NCBI RefSeq assembly: GCF_024055725.1
Contig: NZ_JAMXMX010000002.1
Location: 372,001-436,000, forward strand
From: Actinoallomurus spadix
Lineage (GTDB): Bacteria; Actinomycetota; Actinomycetes; Streptosporangiales; Streptosporangiaceae
Direction: 5' to 3'
DNA: 64,000 nt
The notes below the pieces were generated by a model that was not told the origin of the DNA, did not search any database, and saw only the letters and a program-made list of their open reading frames with translations. The translations under genes and the position numbers were made by a program. Positions 8,762 to 16,410 of the stretch are shown here, piece after piece. The first letter of the stretch is position 1, and each line of letters starts with the position of its first letter.

Positions 8762-9607
8762 ATGATCGTGGTGACAGGCGCGACCGGGAACGTCGGACGA
8801 GCCCTCGTGCGGATCCTCGCGGAGGCCGGCGAGCAGGTGGTGGCGACGTCCCGGGGGATCTCGGAGGCGGACGTTCCGCAGGGTGTCCGGCACCGCCGGG
8901 CCGACCTGACCGCTCCGGACGGCCTCCGTCCCGTCTTCGACGGCGCCGACGCGTTGTTCCTGCAGAACGGCGGTGCCAGCGCGCATCTGCTCGACCCGCA
9001 GGACGTCCTCGACGCCGCCAAGGCCGGCGGTGTCACGCGGGTGGTGCTGCTGTCCTCCCAGGGGGTCGCGACCCGGCCGCAGTCGCCCTCCCATGGGATG
9101 GTCATGCGGTCCATCGAGGACGCCGTACGAGGATCGGGCATGGACTGGACGATCCTGCGCCCCGGCGGTCTCGCCTCCAACAGGTACGCCTGGGCCGAAC
9201 CGGTCCGCACGCGGCGGACCATCGCCGCGCCCTTCGGCGACGTCGGCCTGCCGATCATCGATCCGGACGACATCGCCGAGGTCGCGGCCGCGGCCCTGCG
9301 CGAGGACGGCCACACGGGGCGGGTCTACACGCTGACCGGACCCGTTCCCGTCACGCCCCGGCAGCAGGCCGAGGCCATCAGCGGCGCGATCGGCGAGCCG
9401 ATCCGGTTCGTCGAGCAGACGCGCGACGAGGCCCTCGCGCAGATGGTGACGTTCATGCCCGAGCCGGTGGCCGAGACGACCCTCGCCATCCTCGGCGAGC
9501 CGACCCCCGGGGAACGGCGCGTCAGCCCCGACGTCGAGCGCGTCATCGGCCGGGCGCCCCGCACCTTCGCCGACTGGGCCCACCGTAACGCGGCCGCCTT
9601 CCGGTAA
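8762..9607 (+). CDS. NmrA-like NAD(P)-binding oxidoreductase
   Basis: 281 residues from an ATG with GGGAGA upstream. The N terminus is a Rossmann fold with the atypical-SDR nucleotide motif VTGATGNVGRALVRIL; the middle has LLSSQGVATR and LRPGGLASNRYAW. There is no Tyr-xxx-Lys catalytic pair, as in NmrA/HSCARG-type redox sensors and quinone oxidoreductase-like (QorB) proteins. It probably reduces or senses an electrophilic small molecule that is also the inducer of the divergent TetR protein. The frame opens 48 nt further upstream but lacks a ribosome site there and would run through the operator. Confidence 0.88.
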   Translation: MIVVTGATGNVGRALVRILAEAGEQVVATSRGISEADVPQGVRHRRADLTAPDGLRPVFDGADALFLQNGGASAHLLDPQDVLDAAKAGGVTRVVLLSSQGVATRPQSPSHGMVMRSIEDAVRGSGMDWTILRPGGLASNRYAWAEPVRTRRTIAAPFGDVGLPIIDPDDIAEVAAAALREDGHTGRVYTLTGPVPVTPRQQAEAISGAIGEPIRFVEQTRDEALAQMVTFMPEPVAETTLAILGEPTPGERRVSPDVERVIGRAPRTFADWAHRNAAAFR

Positions 9608-9614
9608 GACCGGT

Positions 9615-9638
9615 CGTCGCCGATCGACCTCGGTGACG
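9615..9638 (+). terminator. Hairpin after the NmrA-like gene
   Basis: Arms CGTCGCCGA and TCGGTGACG pair over 9 bp with one G-U, around a 6-nt loop, beginning 7 nt after the stop codon. No U-run follows. It is a moderate candidate terminator that would insulate the next gene on the same strand. Confidence 0.4.
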
Positions 9639-9702
9639 GGAGCGTCCCTCCGCCGGCGTTCCCGTATCCGGACCAGGGACCGCCTCGGGCCGTCACGCTA
9701 AG

Positions 9703-9725
9703 GTTCCGTTTCGGTTGCCCGGAAC
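9703..9725. promoter_or_regulatory. Inverted repeat upstream of the fusion gene
   Basis: Perfect 6-bp arms GTTCCG and CGGAAC are separated by 11 bp and end 16 nt before the chosen GTG start, next to the ribosome site. It may be a regulator site. No -35/-10 pair is clear enough to call. Confidence 0.3.
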
Positions 9726-9741
9726 GATCTTAGGAGCGGTC

Positions 9742-12700
9742 GTGTCGACCCTCGGACCGAGGACTCCTCCGGCGGCACATGGCCCCACCGCGCTGCTGCC
9801 CCCGCACCGAGCGGGAGACGCCCCGACGTCCCGTGCGGACGGCGCCGGGACGATGCGGGGGTACCGCGCCGTACCCGACGTGTGGGTGGGCGCGGGAAGG
9901 GGCGTCGGCCTGGCCGCTGATCGGTTCGAGGAGGACGCGAGGGCGTTCCGCCGGGCGGTGGCCCGGCAGCCCTTCGGCCAGGACGATCTGGGGCGCGCCC
10001 TGTTCGAAGGCGACCCGGGCGCGGGCGCGCCCGGCTTCGTCGGCAGACGGGATGACCTGCTGAAGGACCTGACCGCGGCGGTGGATCTGCTGCGGAGGCT
10101 GGGATCGAGGTTGGAGCGGTCGGGCCTGCACTACGCCGAGGCGGAGGCGGCGATGGGCGCACCGACCGGCCTGAGCGGCCCGTCCTCGGTGCCGCGAGTG
10201 CCGCCCTGCCGATTGGACGGTTCCCTCGGCGAACCGCCCTCGACGGTGCCGCCACCCGGGATCGTTCTCCGGGCACAGTGGTTCTTCGAGTCGGTGGGGC
10301 TGGGGTGCCCATGGCCCGACGGCGACATCGGCGGCGTGGCGGACCTGCGGGACGCCGCCGCCGCCCTGGCGCATGCGGTCGAGTCCGCGCGGGAGCACGT
10401 CGCGTGGCATTCCGGCCGGGTGCCGGACAGCGGGTTCGGGGACGCGACCGAACGGTCGGAGTGGGCCGCACTCCTGGTGCACGGGAAGGGCGGGCTGCTC
10501 GAGGAGCTGAAACGGCGGTGCGAGGAGCTCGAGGCCTACTGCGAGTCCGGGATCGACGCGATCGCGAAGGCGCAGCGGCACTTCGAGGCGTCGGCGGCGT
10601 ACGTGCTGACGCTGATGCTCGCGGCGACGCTGCTCGGCCCGGCGGTGGAGGCGGCGGTCGCCCCGCTGATCCGGCTGGAAGGGATCGCGCTGCTGATCAC
10701 GCAGCGTATGATCCGCGAGGCCGTGCTGGGCGCGGCCTACTCCGGCGGCCTGGACGCGATCGATCAGCTCTTCCGCGGCACCGCCGATCCCTCGGAACTG
10801 GCCCGTGCGCTGTGGCAGGGAGCGGTCGCCGGCGGTCTCATGGGCGGTTCGCACGCGGCGCTCCCATCGGTGCTGCGCCGGGGACCGGCGCTCACCGCCC
10901 TGGCGGACGCGCTGGAGTCGCGTGGGGCGAAGGGCATCACCTCGCGGTTCCTGACCGGCGGGACGGTGGGCACCGTGGCGATGGCGACCGCCGACGCGGC
11001 GTCGGGGAACGGCTGGGACCTGGAACGCGCCGCCGAGTCCGGATTCGGCATGGCCTTTCTCGGCGCGGGCGCCGAAGCGGTGGGCGGTGCCCTCCGCGCG
11101 GGGCTGCGGCTGAAGCGGTCGACTGCGCTCTCGGGGTGGAGTTCGGACGCGTCCGGGACACCGGACGCCCCTGGGGCCGCACCCAAGATCGGCCCGGACT
11201 GGGTCCGCAGCGAGGAGAAGAGGCGAGCGGACAGGAGACGGGCGTGGATGCTGATGCCGATCGCAGGCCCGTTGATCTTCGTTGGGGCCACGCTCAAGTT
11301 CGCCGAGGACCGCAGGAGCCCGTTCTTCTCCCAGGAGCGGGTCGGCCAGGGCGGGGTGACGTTCCTGATCCACAAGCTGCGCACGATGCGGGACGGGCGG
11401 GGTACCGACGCCAGCCTGGGATCCGGTGACCCACGGGCGACGCCGGTCGGGAGGATCCTCCGCAAGCTCACCATCGACGAGTTGCCGCAGCTGCTGAACA
11501 TCCTCAAGGGAGAGATGGCGCTGGTCGGGCCGCGACCCTTGCTGGAGGGCGACATTCGGCGGATGGCCGAGGTCCTCGATCCTGATCTCTTCAACGAGTG
11601 GTACGAGGCGTACAAGGCCTCGCGACCCGGGCTGCTCGGGATGTTCGGCAACGAGAGCATCACCCTGACTCCGCAGAGCGAGGAGTACCTGCGCCGACGG
11701 GCCGAACTGGACATCGAGTACTTCCGTAACGCGAGTCCGGAGCTGGACAGGAAGATCATCAAGGCGACGCTGCAGATCGGTCTGTCCTTCCTCGATCGCC
11801 GCGCCTCGCCGGCGCACGAGGCCGCGAACCCCCCGGCGGACGTCCCGCCGCACGCGCCGGACGGTGCCGGCGATCCGGGCACCGCGCCTCCCGGCCACGT
11901 GCCGAGCGGGGCCGGTGATCCGGGCACCGCGCCTCCCGGCCACGCGGCGCTACCCGTCGACGTCCATCGATGGTGGACCGCGTTGACGCCCCGGGAACGG
12001 ACCGCCTGGGAGACCGCGCACCCGGCCTTGCTCGGGAGCCTGGACGGCATCCCGGCCGAGGTGAGGGACCGCGCGAACCGCGTGCTCCTCCAGGAGCAGA
12101 AGACCGAGTTGACCGAGGAATGGCAGCGGATCGAGGCGCCGTCGGCGCGCGACGAGACCTCCCGCCGACGTCTGTCCGAGATCGACGACGCACTGAACGG
12201 CCTGCGCGTCATCGAGAAGCGGCTGGCGCTGCCGGGCGGAGCCGAGCACCCGCGCGCGTACCTGCTGTCCGTCAGCACCGAGGGAACCGGGCGGGCGATC
12301 ATCGCCTTCGGTGACCCGGACACCGCCGCGCACGTCGCCACGTACGTTCCGGGGGCGAGGTCGCGGCTCGGCACCATCGAGACCCGGATGCGGACGGGGG
12401 AGGCCGTCGCGGTGGCGGCACGGCAGGCCGGTGAGCCGTCGACGGCTGTGATCACCTGGTTGGGTTACGAGGCGCCGCAGACGATCCCGAGGGCGGTCGA
12501 CCGCCGGTTCGCGCATGCGGCCACGCCGGATCTTCACCGGTTCCAGGACGGCCTGCGCGTCACGCATCAGGGACCCCGCTCGCACAACACGGTGATCGGG
12601 CACAGCTACGGGAGCGTGGTCGTCGGATACGCGGCGCGGGACGGTCTGCTCAACGCGGACGACGTCGTCTTCGAAGGCAGCCCGGGTGTCGGGGTCCCGC

Positions 12701-13008
12701 ACGCCGGCCGTCTGCGCCTGGCCGGTGTACGGCAGGGCGAGGTGGGCTACCACGTGCACGCGACCATCGCCCGATGGGACTTCATCCGGCTGCTGGCGGC
12801 CCATGGTCGGCGGCCGACCGCCCCGGCCTTCGGGGCGCGGACGTTCGTGTCGCATCCGGGCACCCGGGGACCGTGGTACTTCGGCGGTCTCAGCCGGGAG
12901 GCTCACGGCGAGTACTGGCTGCCGGGGAATCCGGCGCTGACCCATCTCGGCGAAATCGTCACGGGCCGGAGCGGCGCTCCCGCGGAACGGACGGGCGGGT
13001 CAGGCTGA
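9742..13008 (+). CDS. WXG100/CpnT-like module fused to phosphoglycosyl transferase and DUF1023 hydrolase
   Basis: 1088 residues from GTG (AGGAG 5 nt upstream; an earlier TTG lacks a ribosome site). Order: residues about 45-135, ESX/WXG-like helices (VWVGAGRGVGLAADRFEEDA); about 170-500, the CpnT-type N-terminal domain of polymorphic effectors (CPWPDGDIGGVADLRDAAAA) with hydrophobic helices at about 290-330; about 500-685, a complete bacterial sugar transferase with a membrane entry helix, FSQERVGQGG, HKLRTM, the catalytic Asp-Glu pair (579/580) in DELPQLLNILKGEM and VGPRPL; a linker repeating GAGDPGTAPPGH; about 740-1070, DUF1023 alpha/beta hydrolase with nucleophile Ser955 in GHSYGS. The transferase should move a sugar-1-phosphate to a polyprenol phosphate, and the hydrolase may cut an ester. 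Function of the fusion is unknown. Confidence 0.85.
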   Translation: MSTLGPRTPPAAHGPTALLPPHRAGDAPTSRADGAGTMRGYRAVPDVWVGAGRGVGLAADRFEEDARAFRRAVARQPFGQDDLGRALFEGDPGAGAPGFVGRRDDLLKDLTAAVDLLRRLGSRLERSGLHYAEAEAAMGAPTGLSGPSSVPRVPPCRLDGSLGEPPSTVPPPGIVLRAQWFFESVGLGCPWPDGDIGGVADLRDAAAALAHAVESAREHVAWHSGRVPDSGFGDATERSEWAALLVHGKGGLLEELKRRCEELEAYCESGIDAIAKAQRHFEASAAYVLTLMLAATLLGPAVEAAVAPLIRLEGIALLITQRMIREAVLGAAYSGGLDAIDQLFRGTADPSELARALWQGAVAGGLMGGSHAALPSVLRRGPALTALADALESRGAKGITSRFLTGGTVGTVAMATADAASGNGWDLERAAESGFGMAFLGAGAEAVGGALRAGLRLKRSTALSGWSSDASGTPDAPGAAPKIGPDWVRSEEKRRADRRRAWMLMPIAGPLIFVGATLKFAEDRRSPFFSQERVGQGGVTFLIHKLRTMRDGRGTDASLGSGDPRATPVGRILRKLTIDELPQLLNILKGEMALVGPRPLLEGDIRRMAEVLDPDLFNEWYEAYKASRPGLLGMFGNESITLTPQSEEYLRRRAELDIEYFRNASPELDRKIIKATLQIGLSFLDRRASPAHEAANPPADVPPHAPDGAGDPGTAPPGHVPSGAGDPGTAPPGHAALPVDVHRWWTALTPRERTAWETAHPALLGSLDGIPAEVRDRANRVLLQEQKTELTEEWQRIEAPSARDETSRRRLSEIDDALNGLRVIEKRLALPGGAEHPRAYLLSVSTEGTGRAIIAFGDPDTAAHVATYVPGARSRLGTIETRMRTGEAVAVAARQAGEPSTAVITWLGYEAPQTIPRAVDRRFAHAATPDLHRFQDGLRVTHQGPRSHNTVIGHSYGSVVVGYAARDGLLNADDVVFEGSPGVGVPHAGRLRLAGVRQGEVGYHVHATIARWDFIRLLAAHGRRPTAPAFGARTFVSHPGTRGPWYFGGLSREAHGEYWLPGNPALTHLGEIVTGRSGAPAERTGGSG

Positions 13009-13022
13009 CCTCGCGCCCTGCT

Positions 13023-13110
13023 CCGGCCCCGGTGTCACGGAGCCGGGTGGTGGCGGTCGGCGGCTTCCGGCCCCGGTGTCACGGAGCCGGATGGCGGTGG
13101 GCGGCGGCTT
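13023..13110. repeat. 44-bp tandem duplication at the 3' end of the small membrane gene
   Basis: Two adjacent 44-bp units (13023-13066 and 13067-13110) match at 40 of 44 positions, the first 24 exactly. The second unit contains the stop and last codons of the minus-strand DUF2530-like gene; the first repeats them beyond the stop. This is a local slippage-type duplication. Confidence 0.85.
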
Positions 13111-13324
13111 CGCGAGCGCGCTGGAGGCGCGGGATGTACCAGCAGCCGAAGACGCCCATCGCGAAGCCGGTCACGCAGACCCAGCGCCACCAGTGGTGGC
13201 GGGCGGGCAGCGGGACGAGCAGGAGCACGATGAACGCCACGGCGAACGCCGCCGCGCCGACGGCGGCGGTCAGGACGTCGTTGGTCTTGATCGGTTCCGG
13301 GACGTGACGCCGCTCGGGACTCAT
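13079..13324 (-). CDS. DUF2530-like small membrane protein
   Basis: 81 residues, ATG start, two hydrophobic helices (AAVGAAAFAVAFIVLLLVPL and WRWVCVTGFAMGVFGCWYI) and basic ends. The pattern, with WW/WRWVCVTG at the start of the second helix, fits the actinobacterial DUF2530 family, whose members often sit beside a MarR regulator as here. Biochemical function is unknown. The 3' end has been duplicated in tandem. It is divergent from the MarR gene. Confidence 0.65.
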   Translation of the reverse strand: MSPERRHVPEPIKTNDVLTAAVGAAAFAVAFIVLLLVPLPARHHWWRWVCVTGFAMGVFGCWYIPRLQRAREAAAHRHPAP

Positions 13325-13570
13325 GTCGGTCAGCGTAACCGGCCCGGCCGATCGTGGTGATCCTCAGGGCCGGTGACGGCCGGCGGCGCGCGTGCCTGTG
13401 GAGGCCGCCGAGGGTCGGCACCGGGTTTGTGGGGTCCTGGTCTGTCGCGCTGTGATCTGGTGCGTTACCTTCCGGGCAGGTGCTCGCCGGAGCGGTTCGT
13501 CGACGGCTGGGCTCGGTGATCGGTGGCACGAGGTGCCGTTCTCCGGGAGGAGGGCAGGGTCGTACGCATT
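13325..13570. other. Gene-free spacer left of the MarR promoter
   Basis: Together with the promoter region that follows, this makes about 300 bp without a gene. I see no conserved frame, RNA gene or repeat in this part; it must hold the minus-strand promoter of the DUF2530-like gene. Confidence 0.5.
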
Positions 13571-13613
13571 GCTAACGAGATTGCGGAATACGAGACACCC
13601 GCGTATCGTTAGC
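13571..13613 (+). promoter_or_regulatory. MarR promoter flanked by inverted repeat
   Basis: TTGCGG (13581-13586), a 17-bp spacer and TATCGT (13604-13609) form a good housekeeping promoter. Perfect 8-bp inverted arms GCTAACGA (13571-13578) and TCGTTAGC (13606-13613) bracket the -35 and overlap the -10. A bound MarR dimer would block polymerase, which suggests autoregulation of the MarR-MFS unit. Confidence 0.65.
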
Positions 13614-13627
13614 GAGAGTAATGACTC

Positions 13628-14074
13628 ATGCTAAAGAACATGCCAACTTCACAGACCAGAAGCCGTGCGGGACTGGCAGCCGCCCTGCGCGTCTCCGTAA
13701 GCAGACTGTCACGGCGAATGCGCGCTCAGGCGGGACAGTCCCTGAGCGTCACCCAGCTCGCCGCGCTCGGCGCCGTCTCACGACACGCCGCGCTGACCCC
13801 GGGCGAGCTGGCGGAGCACGAGAAGGTGCAACCGCCCTCGATGACCCGAGTGATCGCGGCGTTGGAGGAGCGGGGCCTGCTGACGCGCAGCCCGCATCCG
13901 ACGGACCGGCGTCAGGTCATGCTGAGCGTGACGGAGGAGGGCGAGCGGCTCCTGAAGGAGGAGCGGCGCCGCAAGGAGGCGTGGCTGGCCCAGCGGCTGG
14001 CGGAACTGACCCCCGAGGAGCAGGAGATCCTGCGCCAGGCGGCGCCGATCCTGGAGCGTCTCAGCAAGGTCTGA
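13628..14074 (+). CDS. MarR family transcriptional regulator
   Basis: 148 residues. It has a winged helix with the MarR core LSVTQLAALGAVSRHAALTPGELAEHEKVQPPSMTRVIAALEERGLLTR and the wing HPTDRRQVMLSVTEEGERLL (quoted in parts). MarR dimers usually repress their own gene and an adjacent exporter, released by phenolic or xenobiotic ligands; the following MFS gene is the obvious partner. ATG at 13628 is used (GAGAG 9 nt upstream); ATG at 13640 is also possible. Confidence 0.92.
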   Translation: MLKNMPTSQTRSRAGLAAALRVSVSRLSRRMRAQAGQSLSVTQLAALGAVSRHAALTPGELAEHEKVQPPSMTRVIAALEERGLLTRSPHPTDRRQVMLSVTEEGERLLKEERRRKEAWLAQRLAELTPEEQEILRQAAPILERLSKV

Positions 14075-15315
14075 GCCTCTTCCGGTCGCTGCGCAACCGC
14101 AACTACCGGCTGTTCGCCGCCGGGCAGGTCGTCTCCAACACCGGCACCTGGATGCAGCGGGTCGCCCAGGACTGGCTGGTCCTCGACCTGACGCACGGCA
14201 GCGGCGCGGCGCTCGGCATCACCACCGGCCTGCAGTTCCTGCCGCTGCTGCTGTTCGGGTTGTACGGCGGCGTGCTGGCGGACCGGTACCGCAAGCGGCG
14301 CGTGCTCATGGTCACCCAGGTGGTGATGGGCATGCTGGCCCTCGGCCTCGGTCTGCTCGCGATCACCGGCACGGCCCAGGTCTGGCACGTCTACGCCCTG
14401 GCGTTCGGCCTCGGCATGGCCACGGTCGTGGACAACCCGACCCGGCAGACCTTCGCGGTGGAGATGGTCGGGCGCGCCGACCTGGCGAACGCGATCGCGC
14501 TGAACAGCGCCATCTTCAACATGGCGCGGATCCTCGGCCCCGCCGTCGCCGGTGTGCTGATCGCCGCGATCGGCACCGGCCCGGTCTTCCTCGTCAACGC
14601 CGGCTCCTTCGTCGCCGTGCTGCTCGGCCTGTACCTGATGCGCGAGGAGGAGCTCCACCTCAAGGCGCCGGTTCCCCGGGCCAAGGGGCAGCTGCGCGAA
14701 GGGCTGCGCTACGTCCGGCAGCGCCGCGACCTCGTGATGGTGCTGGTCCTGGTGCTGTTCGTCGCGGCGTTCGGCATGAACTTCCAGATGACGACCGCGC
14801 TGATGAGCCGCCAGGTGTTCCACAGCGGCGCGTCGTCGTTCGGTCTCGCCTCGACCGCGCTCGCCGTCGGCGCGCTGTCGGGTTCGCTGCTGGCCGCCCG
14901 CCGCCGGAACCTGCGGATGCGGCTCCTGTTCACCGCCGCGACGCTCTTCGCCGTGCTGGAGATCGTGTCCGGCCTGATGCCGGACTACACGTCCTTCCTC
15001 GTCCTGCTCGTGCCCACGGGCATGGCGCTGCTGACCTTCAACACCGCCGCGAACGCCGTGATGCAGCTCAGTGTCCCGGCGGAGATGCGCGGCCGGGTCA
15101 TGGGCCTGTACATGCTCGTGTTCGCGGGCAGCTCGCCGATCGGCTCACCGCTCATCGGCTGGCTGGCCGAGATCTTCGGACCGCGCTCGAGCCTGATCAT
15201 CGGCGGCGTCGTGTCCCTCGCGGCCGTCCTCGGGGTCATCGCGCTCATGGCACCGCGCCCGGCCCTCGACGCCGTACGGGGCGCCCGGCTCCGGGAACTG
15301 CTCGCCACCCGGTGA
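14071..15315 (+). CDS. MFS transporter, probably coupled to MarR (start uncertain)
   Basis: About 414 residues with twelve hydrophobic segments; motif A is YGGVLADRYRKRRVLMVTQ, and the N terminus SLFRSLRNRNYRLFAAGQVVSNTGTWMQRVAQDWLVL (in parts) is typical of this drug/enterobactin-exporter-like subgroup. No ATG, GTG or TTG lies where homologues begin. The frame offers a CTG (14071) overlapping the MarR stop as CTGA, or a GTG at 13981 that would add 30 low-complexity residues inside MarR. I list the CTG. Coupled expression with MarR is likely. Confidence 0.85.
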   Translation: MSLFRSLRNRNYRLFAAGQVVSNTGTWMQRVAQDWLVLDLTHGSGAALGITTGLQFLPLLLFGLYGGVLADRYRKRRVLMVTQVVMGMLALGLGLLAITGTAQVWHVYALAFGLGMATVVDNPTRQTFAVEMVGRADLANAIALNSAIFNMARILGPAVAGVLIAAIGTGPVFLVNAGSFVAVLLGLYLMREEELHLKAPVPRAKGQLREGLRYVRQRRDLVMVLVLVLFVAAFGMNFQMTTALMSRQVFHSGASSFGLASTALAVGALSGSLLAARRRNLRMRLLFTAATLFAVLEIVSGLMPDYTSFLVLLVPTGMALLTFNTAANAVMQLSVPAEMRGRVMGLYMLVFAGSSPIGSPLIGWLAEIFGPRSSLIIGGVVSLAAVLGVIALMAPRPALDAVRGARLRELLATR

Positions 15316-15407
15316 GCCGCATGGGCAGGGCGGTGGCTCCCGGCGGCTCCCGGCAGGCGGCGCGCGGCGGCTCTCAGCGGCTCGCCGCGAGGTGAGAGGC
15401 TGACGTC

Positions 15408-15947
15408 GTGAGGCTCTTCGTCGCGCTGCTGCCCCCGGCGAACGTTCTCGACGAGGTCGAGGCCGCCTTCGCCCCGCACCGGCCTGCCCACCCGGCCCTG
15501 AAATGGACGCGCCGGCCGTCCTGGCATGTGACGCTGGCGTTCTACGGCGAGGTCGACGAGCAGATCGTGCCGCGGCTGCTGCCCCGGCTCGAGCGAGCCG
15601 CCGGGCGGCATCCGCGCCGCGCACTGGCGTTCGCCGGGGCGGGTGCCTTCCCGCGCGCCGCCTCCGCCCGGGTGCTGTGGACCGGCGTCGAGGCCGACCT
15701 GCGCCGCCTCGCCGACTCGTGTGTCGCCGCGGCGCGGCGCGAGGGGATCGACGTCGACGAGCACAAGCGCTTCCATCCCCACCTGACGATGGCGCGCGCC
15801 CGCGACCCGCTGGACCTGCGGTCGCTCGTGGCCGAGCTCGGCGGCTACCAGGGCAGCCCGTGGGCGGCCGAGGAGATCCACCTCATCCGCAGCCACCTGG
15901 GCGCCCAGGCTCGCTACGAGACCCTCGCCACCTGGCCCCTCGCCTGA
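15408..15947 (+). CDS. thpR: RNA 2',3'-cyclic phosphodiesterase (2H family, LigT/ThpR)
   Basis: 179 residues from GTG. The two catalytic HxT motifs of the 2H phosphoesterase fold are present: HVT at residues 40-42 (WHVTLAFYGEV) and HLT at 125-127 (HPHLTMARARD). Family members hydrolyse RNA 2',3'-cyclic phosphates to 2'-phosphomonoesters and can ligate tRNA halves in vitro. The N terminus MRLFVALLPP is the standard family start, supporting the GTG. It stands alone, 92 bp after the MFS gene. Confidence 0.9.
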   Translation: MRLFVALLPPANVLDEVEAAFAPHRPAHPALKWTRRPSWHVTLAFYGEVDEQIVPRLLPRLERAAGRHPRRALAFAGAGAFPRAASARVLWTGVEADLRRLADSCVAAARREGIDVDEHKRFHPHLTMARARDPLDLRSLVAELGGYQGSPWAAEEIHLIRSHLGAQARYETLATWPLA

Positions 15948-16089
15948 GTCGTACGGGCGGTGGGGCGATCGCCGTCTCAGCGCCGGGCGTCGGAGGCTGA
16001 TATCGACCGAAAGATTGGTATCTGCCGGTGTAACGCGCGATAGTGAGATCATTAAGGGAAGCTCGGACCGAACCATCTACGAGGTCGAT

Positions 16090-16401
16090 ATGGACGAACA
16101 ATCGCTCGGCGTAGAGTCCGACGGTCTGCGGCTGGGGGCGCGAGACGTCCGAGAGGCCGCCGTGACACTGGCCGGAAAGCTCGACGCGCATCACCCGCCC
16201 TGCAATCACCACTGGGGCTGGAGCGCAAATGAGGCGCTGAATGCCTTGACCTCGGCGTGGGCGACCCATCTCAACGGTCACGTCGAGGAGGGCCACGACG
16301 CCGTCCACCGGCTCCATCGGACACGTACGACCTACTCGACCGGCGAGGACGTGGGTCGGGCAGCGGCGCAGCGAGCCATGCCGCGCGTCGAGGACGTCTG
16401 A
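16090..16401 (+). CDS. EspC-like (DUF2580) ESX-associated small protein
   Basis: 103 residues from ATG with GAGG 5 nt upstream; the frame is open 75 nt further but without a ribosome site. The layout fits the EspC family: an N-terminal LGVESDGLRLGARDVREAA, a long helix and a C-terminal helix with the YSTGEDVGRAA signature, about 100 residues, no signal peptide. A Trp-Gly-Trp-Ser (WGWSANEAL) sits in the turn, like the WXG turn of ESX substrates. It lies 9 bp before the NlpC/P60 gene, and the two are probably a type VII-type substrate pair. No ESX ATPase or membrane genes are in the window. Confidence 0.65.
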   Translation: MDEQSLGVESDGLRLGARDVREAAVTLAGKLDAHHPPCNHHWGWSANEALNALTSAWATHLNGHVEEGHDAVHRLHRTRTTYSTGEDVGRAAAQRAMPRVEDV

Positions 16402-16410
16402 GGCTCCGGG

